A program made the translations under genes and the position numbers. From an uncultured Prevotella sp. (GTDB lineage: Bacteria; Bacteroidota; Bacteroidia; Bacteroidales; Bacteroidaceae): a DNA stretch of 64,000 bases. Where the stretch lies: contig OMXE01000001.1 of the NCBI GenBank assembly GCA_900314935.1, positions 1-64,000 of the forward strand. Direction: 5' to 3'. Positions 32,489 through 40,320 of the stretch are shown piece by piece (within the stretch, counting starts at the first letter, position 1; every line of letters starts with the position of its first letter). The notes beneath the pieces were generated by a model, which had not been told where the DNA came from, ran no database searches, and worked only from the letters and a program-made list of their open reading frames with translations.

Positions 32489-34021
32489 ATGAATACCAAG
32501 ATATATAAATTATTGAGCGCTATCGTGGCAGTCGTCATGCTGACTGCTTGTAGCGACGACTTCCTGGAGGTGCAGAATCCTACGGGTGAGCCCTTGGAGG
32601 AATATTATATGACCGATGAGCACCTGGCCGAGGCTTGCGTTTCTGCCTATGCTCCGCTGCACTGGCCCGACTGGGACGGCACAGCCTATAACGACCTTAC
32701 CTGCGACGCTGAGATTCTGGGCGACGACTTCTGGGTAGGTGGTGCAAGTATCAGTGACAACCAGCACTGGCACAAGCTCTTCAACTTTGAGGGCGATGGT
32801 AATAACACGCTGGGAACCCTTTGGGGCGACTTCTACAGCGGTATCAAGCGTTGCAACGACGTGATCAAGTACTGTTCATGGGGTGGTGGCAACGAAGCCA
32901 ACCGTAAGTCGTATGAGATGCAGGCCCGTCTGCTCCGCGTATATTACTATAACATCCTGTGGCACTACTACGGTAATGTGCCTTTCTATCTGGAAAACCT
33001 GAGTGAGCCATATACAGCTCCGCAGATGACTGCTGATGAGATCTATGCACAACTGATGCCGGAATTGGAAGACATCATCGCTTCAAAGGTGCTTCCCATG
33101 CGTTGGGAGACAGCCGAGAGCGGACGAGTTAGTCAGGCCATGGCCTATATGCTCTTTGCCGAGATGGTAATGTACCAGAACGATACAGCACGCTATCCTG
33201 CAGCCTTGAACTATATGAAGCAGATCATCGGCGACTCCAGCTACAAGCTGAATCCCAGCTTCAAGGATCTGTTTGATGAGAGCGGTGAGTGGTGCGAAGA
33301 GAGCATCTTCGAGATCAATTATGAGGATGATAACGGTCAGCGCGACTGGAGTACTCCGTTGCATGCTGGCGGTACGGTATTCCCAACACTCTGCTCGCCG
33401 AACGGATGGGCTGGCGGTGAAGGCTGGGACTCTGGTAATGACGGTTGGGGATTCCTTCCCATGCGTGTGGAGGCCTATAACATGTATGCAGAGGGTGATA
33501 CCCGTCGTGACGTAACCTGCTGGGATGTTCGTGGCTATACCTACACCGAGCGTTATCAGGACACCCATATCTGGCACGGAAAGTATCGTCCGCAGAGTGC
33601 CAACAACCAGGATTGTCCTTCTTCAAAGAACCTGAACTATAACAACAACAAGCGCATCTACCGCTATGCCGAGACCCTGCTGAATGCTGCCGAGCTGTTG
33701 CTCCAGACAGGTGGCAGTGCTGCCGAGGCTGCTGGTTATGTGAACGAGGTACGCACACGTGCCGGACTGGACAATCTGAGTAGTGTGACCATCGATGATA
33801 TCCTGAACGAGCGTCATCTGGAGTTCTGTGGCGAAGGTAAGCGTTACTTCGACCTGGTACGTGCTGAGGGCATCAGCGGAGCCACACAGAAGGCTTCTAC
33901 CGTTCTCGTTCCCGACGCTTACGGCTACCGCACAAACCGTTGGAGTCCTAGCAAGAAGCACATCCCTCTGTCTCAGAGCGAGCTTGATGCTGATCCTACG
34001 CTGAAGCAGAACAACTATTAA
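32489..34021 (+). CDS. susD: SusD/RagB-like surface glycan-binding lipoprotein
   Basis: 510 residues. The lipobox is MLTAC with Cys21, followed by SDD, which fits the Bacteroidota surface-export signal. SusD-type TPR fold: EYYMTDEHLAEACVSAY..., the RLLRVYYYNILWHYYGNVPFY block, and the C-terminal YAETLLNAAELLLQTGG...NEVRTRAGL...ILNERHLEFCGEGKRYFDLVR signature. It caps the SusC barrel and captures glycan at the cell surface. Lies 43 bases after susC. Confidence 0.97.
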   Translation: MNTKIYKLLSAIVAVVMLTACSDDFLEVQNPTGEPLEEYYMTDEHLAEACVSAYAPLHWPDWDGTAYNDLTCDAEILGDDFWVGGASISDNQHWHKLFNFEGDGNNTLGTLWGDFYSGIKRCNDVIKYCSWGGGNEANRKSYEMQARLLRVYYYNILWHYYGNVPFYLENLSEPYTAPQMTADEIYAQLMPELEDIIASKVLPMRWETAESGRVSQAMAYMLFAEMVMYQNDTARYPAALNYMKQIIGDSSYKLNPSFKDLFDESGEWCEESIFEINYEDDNGQRDWSTPLHAGGTVFPTLCSPNGWAGGEGWDSGNDGWGFLPMRVEAYNMYAEGDTRRDVTCWDVRGYTYTERYQDTHIWHGKYRPQSANNQDCPSSKNLNYNNNKRIYRYAETLLNAAELLLQTGGSAAEAAGYVNEVRTRAGLDNLSSVTIDDILNERHLEFCGEGKRYFDLVRAEGISGATQKASTVLVPDAYGYRTNRWSPSKKHIPLSQSELDADPTLKQNNY

Positions 34022-34072
34022 AAGTTGAAAGATTGAAGAATTAAAGAGTTGAAAACTGAAATAACAACGATT

Positions 34073-36496
34073 ATGAAGAATCTGTTTAAATATACAATGG
34101 GTGTGCTGATGGCAGGTGTGCTGGTGACAGCCTGCTCGCCCGAAAGCTTTGACGGCGCAGACCCCAATGGTATTCCGTCGGTAAGCGGTGTTGACTTCAA
34201 CATCAGCGTTGACCAGGAGACCAACCAGATGATTGCCACATATACTCCGCAGGCTGGTACATACCCCGTGTGGATCCTGAACGGCAATACATATTCCACA
34301 CTGCAGGAAGTGGGCTATCAGAACCCCGAGGCAGGTACTTACACCATCGACCTGAAGCTGGGTAACCGTAATGGCTTCAGTCAGGGAACGGTCAGCAAGA
34401 CCTTCACCTTCAACGAGACCAAGATCGATTACAGTTCCGACTTCCGTAAGATTGTCGGTAAGGAGTGGCGCTTCGCCAATAAAGAGGCTGGACACTTAGG
34501 TTGCGGTCCTGCTGGAACAACTGGTTCTGAATGGTGGTCGGCACAGCCAGATGACAAGAAGGACTTCGGTATGTACGACGACCGCATCACTTTCACCGCT
34601 GATACACGCAAGGGTGGTACCTTCACCTATAGCGCTGGTGAGGATGGAAAGACTTATGTGAACACTGGTACCACCAAGTGGGGCTCAGAGGCAGCCGACT
34701 TTGATGCCATTGTTGGTGATCAGGTTTCTACCTGGAGCTTTGAGGTGTACGACTGGGAGGATGCTGAAGGTAATGTGACCAAGCAGACCTACATCCAGCT
34801 GGCTCCTAACACAGCGTTCCCATATATCTCCAGCGACGCTCAGTATGAGAATCCTAAGTTCCGTATCGAGACACTGACAGCTAAGAAACTGGTGCTTGTA
34901 TATGAGGCTCCCGACCGTGGTATTGCATGGCACTTCACCTTTACCTCTGAGGAGGCTGAGAAGGAGTGGAGCGGATTCGACGCGAACAGTCAGTTCAATA
35001 TGTGGAAGGGTATCACTCCAACCATGTCGTTCTACTATAATCCTGATCCAGGATGGGGCAACGAGCAGACTGGTGCTTTCGAGGCGCTCTTCAAGGGTGG
35101 CGACAACGACTATAATGTAACCGTTCCACAGGAGTGCTTCTCTGAGTGGCAGGCACAGGTTCACTTCCATACGAACCTTGTTACGTCGGCAGCCAACAAC
35201 TACGACTTCTCTTGTATCTTCAACAGCGACCGCGACATCGACGGTGTGGTGGTGAAGCTGACCAACGAGGACGACTCTGAGGCGATCATCGATGAGCACA
35301 ACATCAATCTGAAGGCAGGTGAGGATTATATTTTCTGGGTAAGTGATGTTCCGGGTAAGGATCTGAATCCAGTCAAGCTGGTCATGGACTTCGGTCATGC
35401 TACGGGCGAAACCAATATCAATATCTCCAACATTGTCTTGAAGAACCATGCCGACGATGATGGTACCGTTCCGCCAAATGGTGAGCAGAACAACCCCGAC
35501 GCTCCTGTCATGGACTGGGATTACTCTTCAAGTGCCAACCTCTGGAAGGGTGTTGACGACGGAACACTGTTTGACGCCTTCGGCTACTGGTTTGCCGATG
35601 ACGGCTGGAGTCAGATTCCTAACGATGAGGCCAGGCACGATGGCGACACCTACGAGATCACTATTCCAAGTGGAATCGGCGGCAGTCAGTGGCAGGGTCA
35701 GTTCCACATCGACACCAAGCTCACAGCCAGTGCTGCAAAGGCTTACAACTTCTACTTCGTGATGGAGGCAGATAATGATTGTCCGGGCGTGACTGTTAAG
35801 CTCACCGACTCGGGTGACAGTAACTTCTTCTGCGAAGGACGTCACGATGTGAAGGCCGACGAGCCCTTCATCTTCAAGCTAACGGGTGCAACCCTCAAAG
35901 AAGGTGTTGACGCATCTGCCATCCGTCTGTTCTTCGACTTCGGTGGTTCTCCTGCTGGTACGCATGTCAAGATCAGCAAGATCTACTTCGAGGAGGCTGT
36001 TAGCATCAACTACGACGATGCGAACAACCTGTGGAAGGGCGTTGACGATGGTAGCGTAGCCAGCTCATTCGGCTACTGGTTTGCCAACGACAGCTGGAGC
36101 GAGCTGGCCAACCAGCCCGTGGCCACCCACAATGGTGATGCTTACGAGATCGTTCTTCCTGAGGGAATGGGCGGCAGTCAGTGGCAAGGTCAGTTCCACA
36201 TCGACACTCAGCTCACGGCATCTGCAGCTAAGCAGTACCACTTCCAACTGGTGATGGAGGCCGATAACGATTGTCCGGGCGTAACCATTAAGCTTACCGA
36301 CGCTGGCGACAGCAACTTCTTCTGCGAAGGTCGTCATGACATCAAGGCCGATGAGCCGTTCGTTTACACGCTGAAGAACGCCACACTGAAAGAAGGTGCT
36401 GATGCATCAGCCATCCGTCTGTTCTTCGACTTCGGCGGTTCTCCCGCAGGTACGAAAGTGAAGATCAGTAAGATTGTCTTCAAGGAGGCAAATTAA
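34073..36496 (+). CDS. Surface glycan-binding lipoprotein with three tandem CBM-like repeats
   Basis: 807 residues from the ATG at 34073 (a TTG at 34049 is in frame but in the leader). Lipobox VTAC (Cys21). A PKD-like segment (~40-120) and a lipocalin-like middle region come first. Three beta-sandwich repeats start near tryptophans encoded at 35003, 35543 and 36032 (NMWKG / NLWKG / NLWKG). Repeats 2 and 3 are nearly identical (HIDT.LTASAAK, ADNDCPGVT.KLTD, NFFCEGRHD.KADEPF, DASAIRLFFDFGGSPAG) with a 489-bp period. The family resembles CBM4-type SGBPs. It occupies the SusE/F position and probably holds the glycan at the surface. Confidence 0.85.
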   Translation: MKNLFKYTMGVLMAGVLVTACSPESFDGADPNGIPSVSGVDFNISVDQETNQMIATYTPQAGTYPVWILNGNTYSTLQEVGYQNPEAGTYTIDLKLGNRNGFSQGTVSKTFTFNETKIDYSSDFRKIVGKEWRFANKEAGHLGCGPAGTTGSEWWSAQPDDKKDFGMYDDRITFTADTRKGGTFTYSAGEDGKTYVNTGTTKWGSEAADFDAIVGDQVSTWSFEVYDWEDAEGNVTKQTYIQLAPNTAFPYISSDAQYENPKFRIETLTAKKLVLVYEAPDRGIAWHFTFTSEEAEKEWSGFDANSQFNMWKGITPTMSFYYNPDPGWGNEQTGAFEALFKGGDNDYNVTVPQECFSEWQAQVHFHTNLVTSAANNYDFSCIFNSDRDIDGVVVKLTNEDDSEAIIDEHNINLKAGEDYIFWVSDVPGKDLNPVKLVMDFGHATGETNINISNIVLKNHADDDGTVPPNGEQNNPDAPVMDWDYSSSANLWKGVDDGTLFDAFGYWFADDGWSQIPNDEARHDGDTYEITIPSGIGGSQWQGQFHIDTKLTASAAKAYNFYFVMEADNDCPGVTVKLTDSGDSNFFCEGRHDVKADEPFIFKLTGATLKEGVDASAIRLFFDFGGSPAGTHVKISKIYFEEAVSINYDDANNLWKGVDDGSVASSFGYWFANDSWSELANQPVATHNGDAYEIVLPEGMGGSQWQGQFHIDTQLTASAAKQYHFQLVMEADNDCPGVTIKLTDAGDSNFFCEGRHDIKADEPFVYTLKNATLKEGADASAIRLFFDFGGSPAGTKVKISKIVFKEAN

Positions 36497-36555
36497 GAAT
36501 GGAAGAATTGAAGAATTGAAAAATTCAAGAATTGAAGAATTGTATAATTGAAATA

Positions 36556-37698
36556 ATGAATAGATTCATGCTATATACATTCTTGCTCTCTCTCGCCGCA
36601 GTCGTTTGTGGCTGCGGTGGGAGCGACAACGATGACCCACTGCCCTCAACGGTAAACATCACGTTGTCGCAGGAAAGCATAGAAGCACCTGCAGAAGGCG
36701 GTACCTACACCATCAACGTGAACACCACGGGTAAGGAGTGGAATGCTTACGCCGATCAGGAATTCATTATTGTCGGAGCTAAGAATACGGCAGCCCAGAC
36801 AGGTACGCTGACAGTTGCTGTTCCTGCTAATCCTACTACCAGTGTCCGCACTGGCACCATTACGGTCATGTCGGGTTCTGCACGTAAAAGCATCAGTGTT
36901 ACCCAGATGGCGGCAGAGGAGTCTCCTTACTATGCTCCAGAGGGTTACCAGCTGGTGTGGCAGGATGAGTTCGACGGCAACTATGGCTATGCCCCTAACG
37001 AGAATGGAGTTCCCAGAACAGAACTCAATCCCGACTACTGGACGCACGAAGTGAAGAGCGCAGGATGGGTGAACCACGAGCTGCAGAATTACGTGAACCA
37101 CAAAACACCCGAGGGTAAGCTTGTTACCGAACTGCGTAATGGCAAGCTCCGTATCACTGCACTCAAGGAGAACGGAAAGGTTTATTCCGGTCGTGTATAT
37201 GCCAAGGTGAAGGAAGGGTGGAGATATGGCTACATCGAGGCCAGCATCAAGCTGCCGAAGGGTAAGGGCACATGGCCTGCCTTCTGGATGATGCCTGTGA
37301 ACTTCCGTTCATGGCCTGCCGACGGTGAGATTGATATCATGGAAGAGGTGGGCTATCATCCCGACTATGTATCATCGAGTCTGCACGCCAATGCCCATGT
37401 ACACTCCAATGGCACTCAGGTAACCCATGAGATGAAGTGTGCCGGTGCCGAGGGCGAGTTCCATACCTACGCCATTCTCTGGACAGCCAAGAACATCACT
37501 ACCTACGTAGATGGGAAGGTGCAGCTGAGCTACGACAACCGTGGCTTAGGCAGAGACGACTGGCCCTATGACGATCCCTTCTATGTCATCTTCAACCTCG
37601 CATGGGGTGGTGACTGGGGTGGTGCACAGGGTGTTGACGAGAGTGCATTGCCTGCCACGATGGAAGTAGATTACATCCGCGTGTTTCAGAAGAAATAA
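36556..37698 (+). CDS. GH16 endo-beta-glucanase (laminarinase/lichenase type) with BACON domain
   Basis: 380 residues from the ATG at 36556 (an in-frame TTG at 36532 is rejected). Lipoprotein signal ending VVCGC, then GSDNDD. A BACON-type domain (~35-125, ending KSISVTQMA) precedes a GH16 domain: YQLVWQDEFDG at its start, and the catalytic motif GEIDIMEEVGY with nucleophile Glu258 and acid/base Glu263. The DxxE form with the extra Met (EIDIME) is that of the laminarinase/beta-bulge group. Cuts beta-1,3 or mixed beta-1,3/1,4 glucan. Coupled to cotH by TAATG. Confidence 0.92.
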   Translation: MNRFMLYTFLLSLAAVVCGCGGSDNDDPLPSTVNITLSQESIEAPAEGGTYTINVNTTGKEWNAYADQEFIIVGAKNTAAQTGTLTVAVPANPTTSVRTGTITVMSGSARKSISVTQMAAEESPYYAPEGYQLVWQDEFDGNYGYAPNENGVPRTELNPDYWTHEVKSAGWVNHELQNYVNHKTPEGKLVTELRNGKLRITALKENGKVYSGRVYAKVKEGWRYGYIEASIKLPKGKGTWPAFWMMPVNFRSWPADGEIDIMEEVGYHPDYVSSSLHANAHVHSNGTQVTHEMKCAGAEGEFHTYAILWTAKNITTYVDGKVQLSYDNRGLGRDDWPYDDPFYVIFNLAWGGDWGGAQGVDESALPATMEVDYIRVFQKK

Positions 37699-39065
37699 TG
37701 CGCATCATTAGTATTATTATTTGTTTGCTTACTGCTGCGACTGCCCCTGTGCGGTCGCAGCAATACAAACAGCTCACTGATGTACCTACCATCTATATCG
37801 AGACCGCAAATAGTCAGCGTATCACAAGTAAGGAGGACTATATCACCTGTCGGCTGACCTATGTGGATGGTGGTGAAGTAACCACCTACGACAATACCCA
37901 GATACGCGGTCGTGGCAACTCCACATGGTGGAACAGCGAGAAGAAGTCGTACCGTGTGAAGTTCGAGAAGAAACAAGCGCTGTTAGGCGACGGATTCGCC
38001 AAAGCCAAGAGCTGGACCCTTCTTGCCAATCATGGCGACAAGACCATGATACGCAATGCGCTTACCTACGATCTCGGACGTTTCATTGGAATGCCCTTCT
38101 GTCCAGCGGCAAAGTTCGTCGACCTCTACCTCAACGGTCAGTATGGCGGAACCTACCAGATCAGCGATCAGGTACAGGTTCACAAGAACCGTGTGGAGGT
38201 GGACGAAGAAACAGGCTGGCTCTTGGAAGTGGCCAATGAGAACTCCAGGGAAGAGCCCTATATCACGTCCTCACGCTACGGCATCATCTTCAACATCAAG
38301 AATCCCGACGACGGGATGCTGACACTCGACAGGCGCATTGCCATCGGACAGTGGATCAGTCGTTTCGAGACCGCTGTGGCCAGTGCCGACTTCATGAACC
38401 CGGAAATAGGGTATCGTGCCTTTATCGATGAGCACGACTTCGTGAACTGGTATGTGGCGGCAGAGCTCACGGGCAATATCGATGCGCTCTACAGTATCTA
38501 CATGTACAAGGAAGCGGAGGAAGAAAAGATACACTTCGGTCCGCTGTGGGATCTCGACCTCGGTTACGACAACAGCTCGGAACGCAGTCTGCTGCGCAGC
38601 ATGGAAGCCTATCTGGGTCTGTGGAACCGTCCCTTTGAGAAGGTCCTCAAGCGCATGTGGCAGGACCCGTGGTTCGCCAAGGCCTGTAACGACCGTCTGC
38701 GAGAGCTGGTGGACAACGGACTCCAGCAGTACCTGATTCAGCACATCGACAGTCTGCGCGACGCGATCTTCCAGACACAGGCACAGAACTTCAGGAAATG
38801 GCGCATCGACCAGCAGGTATATGATTGGGAAAAGCATTCCTATTACCGCAACTACGATTCCTACATCGCCGACTTGAAGAACTTCGTAAATATCCATATC
38901 CCCTATCTCCAGCAAGCATTTGCTGAGCGTTTGACAACAGGTATCCGAGTCATCCAGGAAGAAAGTAACACGAGCGTGTTATACGACCTCCAAGGTCGTC
39001 GTGTACCCCAGTCATCGCGCAAGGGTATTTATATACAGAATCATCGTAAAATAGTTAAACAATGA
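37698..39065 (+). CDS. CotH-type kinase-like secreted protein inside the PUL
   Basis: 455 residues, signal peptide 1-~20. CotH family motifs: IRGRGNSTWW (~69-77), KKSYRVKFEKKQALLG, AKSWTLLANHGDKTMIRNAL, YLNGQYGGTYQISDQV, and the metal-binding GPLWDLDLGYDN with Asp285 and Asp287. CotH proteins are atypical secreted protein kinases in Bacillus spore coats and also occur widely in other bacteria. The last ~30 residues (VLYDLQGRRVPQ...KGIYIQ...KIVKQ) resemble a type A T9SS sorting domain. It overlaps the GH16 stop by one base and GH5 by four, so it is made together with the glucanases. Its substrate is unknown. Confidence 0.85.
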   Translation: MRIISIIICLLTAATAPVRSQQYKQLTDVPTIYIETANSQRITSKEDYITCRLTYVDGGEVTTYDNTQIRGRGNSTWWNSEKKSYRVKFEKKQALLGDGFAKAKSWTLLANHGDKTMIRNALTYDLGRFIGMPFCPAAKFVDLYLNGQYGGTYQISDQVQVHKNRVEVDEETGWLLEVANENSREEPYITSSRYGIIFNIKNPDDGMLTLDRRIAIGQWISRFETAVASADFMNPEIGYRAFIDEHDFVNWYVAAELTGNIDALYSIYMYKEAEEEKIHFGPLWDLDLGYDNSSERSLLRSMEAYLGLWNRPFEKVLKRMWQDPWFAKACNDRLRELVDNGLQQYLIQHIDSLRDAIFQTQAQNFRKWRIDQQVYDWEKHSYYRNYDSYIADLKNFVNIHIPYLQQAFAERLTTGIRVIQEESNTSVLYDLQGRRVPQSSRKGIYIQNHRKIVKQ

Positions 39066-40294
39066 AGAATATTATCGTCTGCCTCTTCGCCCTTCTCCTG
39101 ATGGCCTGTAACACAGGCACACAGAAGGAAAGCACAGGCTTTGTAACCATACAGGGGCACGATCTGATCAAGCCGAATGGTGAGAAGCTGTTTATCCAAG
39201 GTACCAACTTGGGTAACTGGCTCAACCCCGAGGGCTATATGTTCGGATTCAGTCGTACCAATTCAGCATGGATGATCGACCTGCTGTTCAAGGAGGCTGT
39301 AGGACCCGACGCTACCGCCAAGTTCTGGCAACAGTTCAAGGACAATTACGTAACCAAGGCCGATATCGATTTCATCGCCAGTCAGGGCGCCAACACCATC
39401 CGTCTGCCGTTTAACTATAAGCTCTTCACCGATGAGGATTATATGGGACAGACAGGCGCTAAAGACGGTTATCAGCGCATCGACTCGGTGGTGAACTGGT
39501 GTAAGGCCAATAGCCTGTATCTCATTCTGGATATGCACGACTGCCCAGGCGGTCAGACGGGCGATAATATTGATGATGGTCATGGCTACCCCTGGTTGTT
39601 CGAGAGCGAGGAGAGTCAGCAGCTGTTCTGCGATATATGGAAAGAGATAGCACAGCGCTATAAGAACGAGACCACCATCTTAGGCTATGAGCTGATGAAC
39701 GAGCCCATTGCCCACTATTTCGAGAACAAGGATTCGCTCTACACCCTGTTGCAGCCGCTCTACAAGCGTTGTGTAGCTGCCATCCGCGAGGTAGATTCGA
39801 ACCACATCATTCTGTTGGGCGGAGCCCATTGGAATAGTTTCTTCTGGATGCTCGATGATGTCAGCTACGACGACAAGCTCATGTTCACCTGTCATCGTTA
39901 CGGCGGTCCTGCCACCAAGGAAGCCATTGCCCACTACATCAATTTCCGCGATTCCATCGGCCGTCCCATGTACATGGGTGAGTTCGGACATAACACCATG
40001 GAGTGGCAGCGCGATTTCGTCAAGGTACTGAAAGAGAACAACATCGGTTACACCTTCTGGCCCTATAAGAAAGTGGATGAGTCGTGCATGATGGGTATCA
40101 AGCGTCCGGAGGGATGGGACAGCATCGTGGTGAAATACTCCGAGACTTCACGTAATACCTATTCCGAATGGCGTGAGGCACGTCCTAACCAAGCACAGTT
40201 CCGTCTGCTCCTCAAGCAGTTTGCCGAGAACTGCCGCATACAGAATTGTACGCCGCAAACAGAATACATCAATAGTATGGAGCTGAAGCCCTAA
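39062..40294 (+). CDS. GH5 glycoside hydrolase lipoprotein (beta-glucanase-like)
   Basis: 410 residues, lipobox LMAC (Cys16). GH5 barrel: GTNLGNWLNPEGYMF resembles exo-beta-1,3-glucanase N-termini, NTIRLPFNY carries the conserved Arg, ILDMHDCPGG, the acid/base Glu214 in GYELMNEP, and the nucleophile Glu307 in YMGEFGH. The aromatic TFWPYKK closes the site. The subfamily cannot be fixed by eye. With GH16 and GH3 around it, beta-glucan side-chain or backbone cleavage is likely. Overlaps cotH by four bases; the GH3 gene starts 26 bases after it. Confidence 0.88.
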   Translation: MKNIIVCLFALLLMACNTGTQKESTGFVTIQGHDLIKPNGEKLFIQGTNLGNWLNPEGYMFGFSRTNSAWMIDLLFKEAVGPDATAKFWQQFKDNYVTKADIDFIASQGANTIRLPFNYKLFTDEDYMGQTGAKDGYQRIDSVVNWCKANSLYLILDMHDCPGGQTGDNIDDGHGYPWLFESEESQQLFCDIWKEIAQRYKNETTILGYELMNEPIAHYFENKDSLYTLLQPLYKRCVAAIREVDSNHIILLGGAHWNSFFWMLDDVSYDDKLMFTCHRYGGPATKEAIAHYINFRDSIGRPMYMGEFGHNTMEWQRDFVKVLKENNIGYTFWPYKKVDESCMMGIKRPEGWDSIVVKYSETSRNTYSEWREARPNQAQFRLLLKQFAENCRIQNCTPQTEYINSMELKP

Positions 40295-40320
40295 AAAGAT
40301 AAAACAACATAACATTAAAT

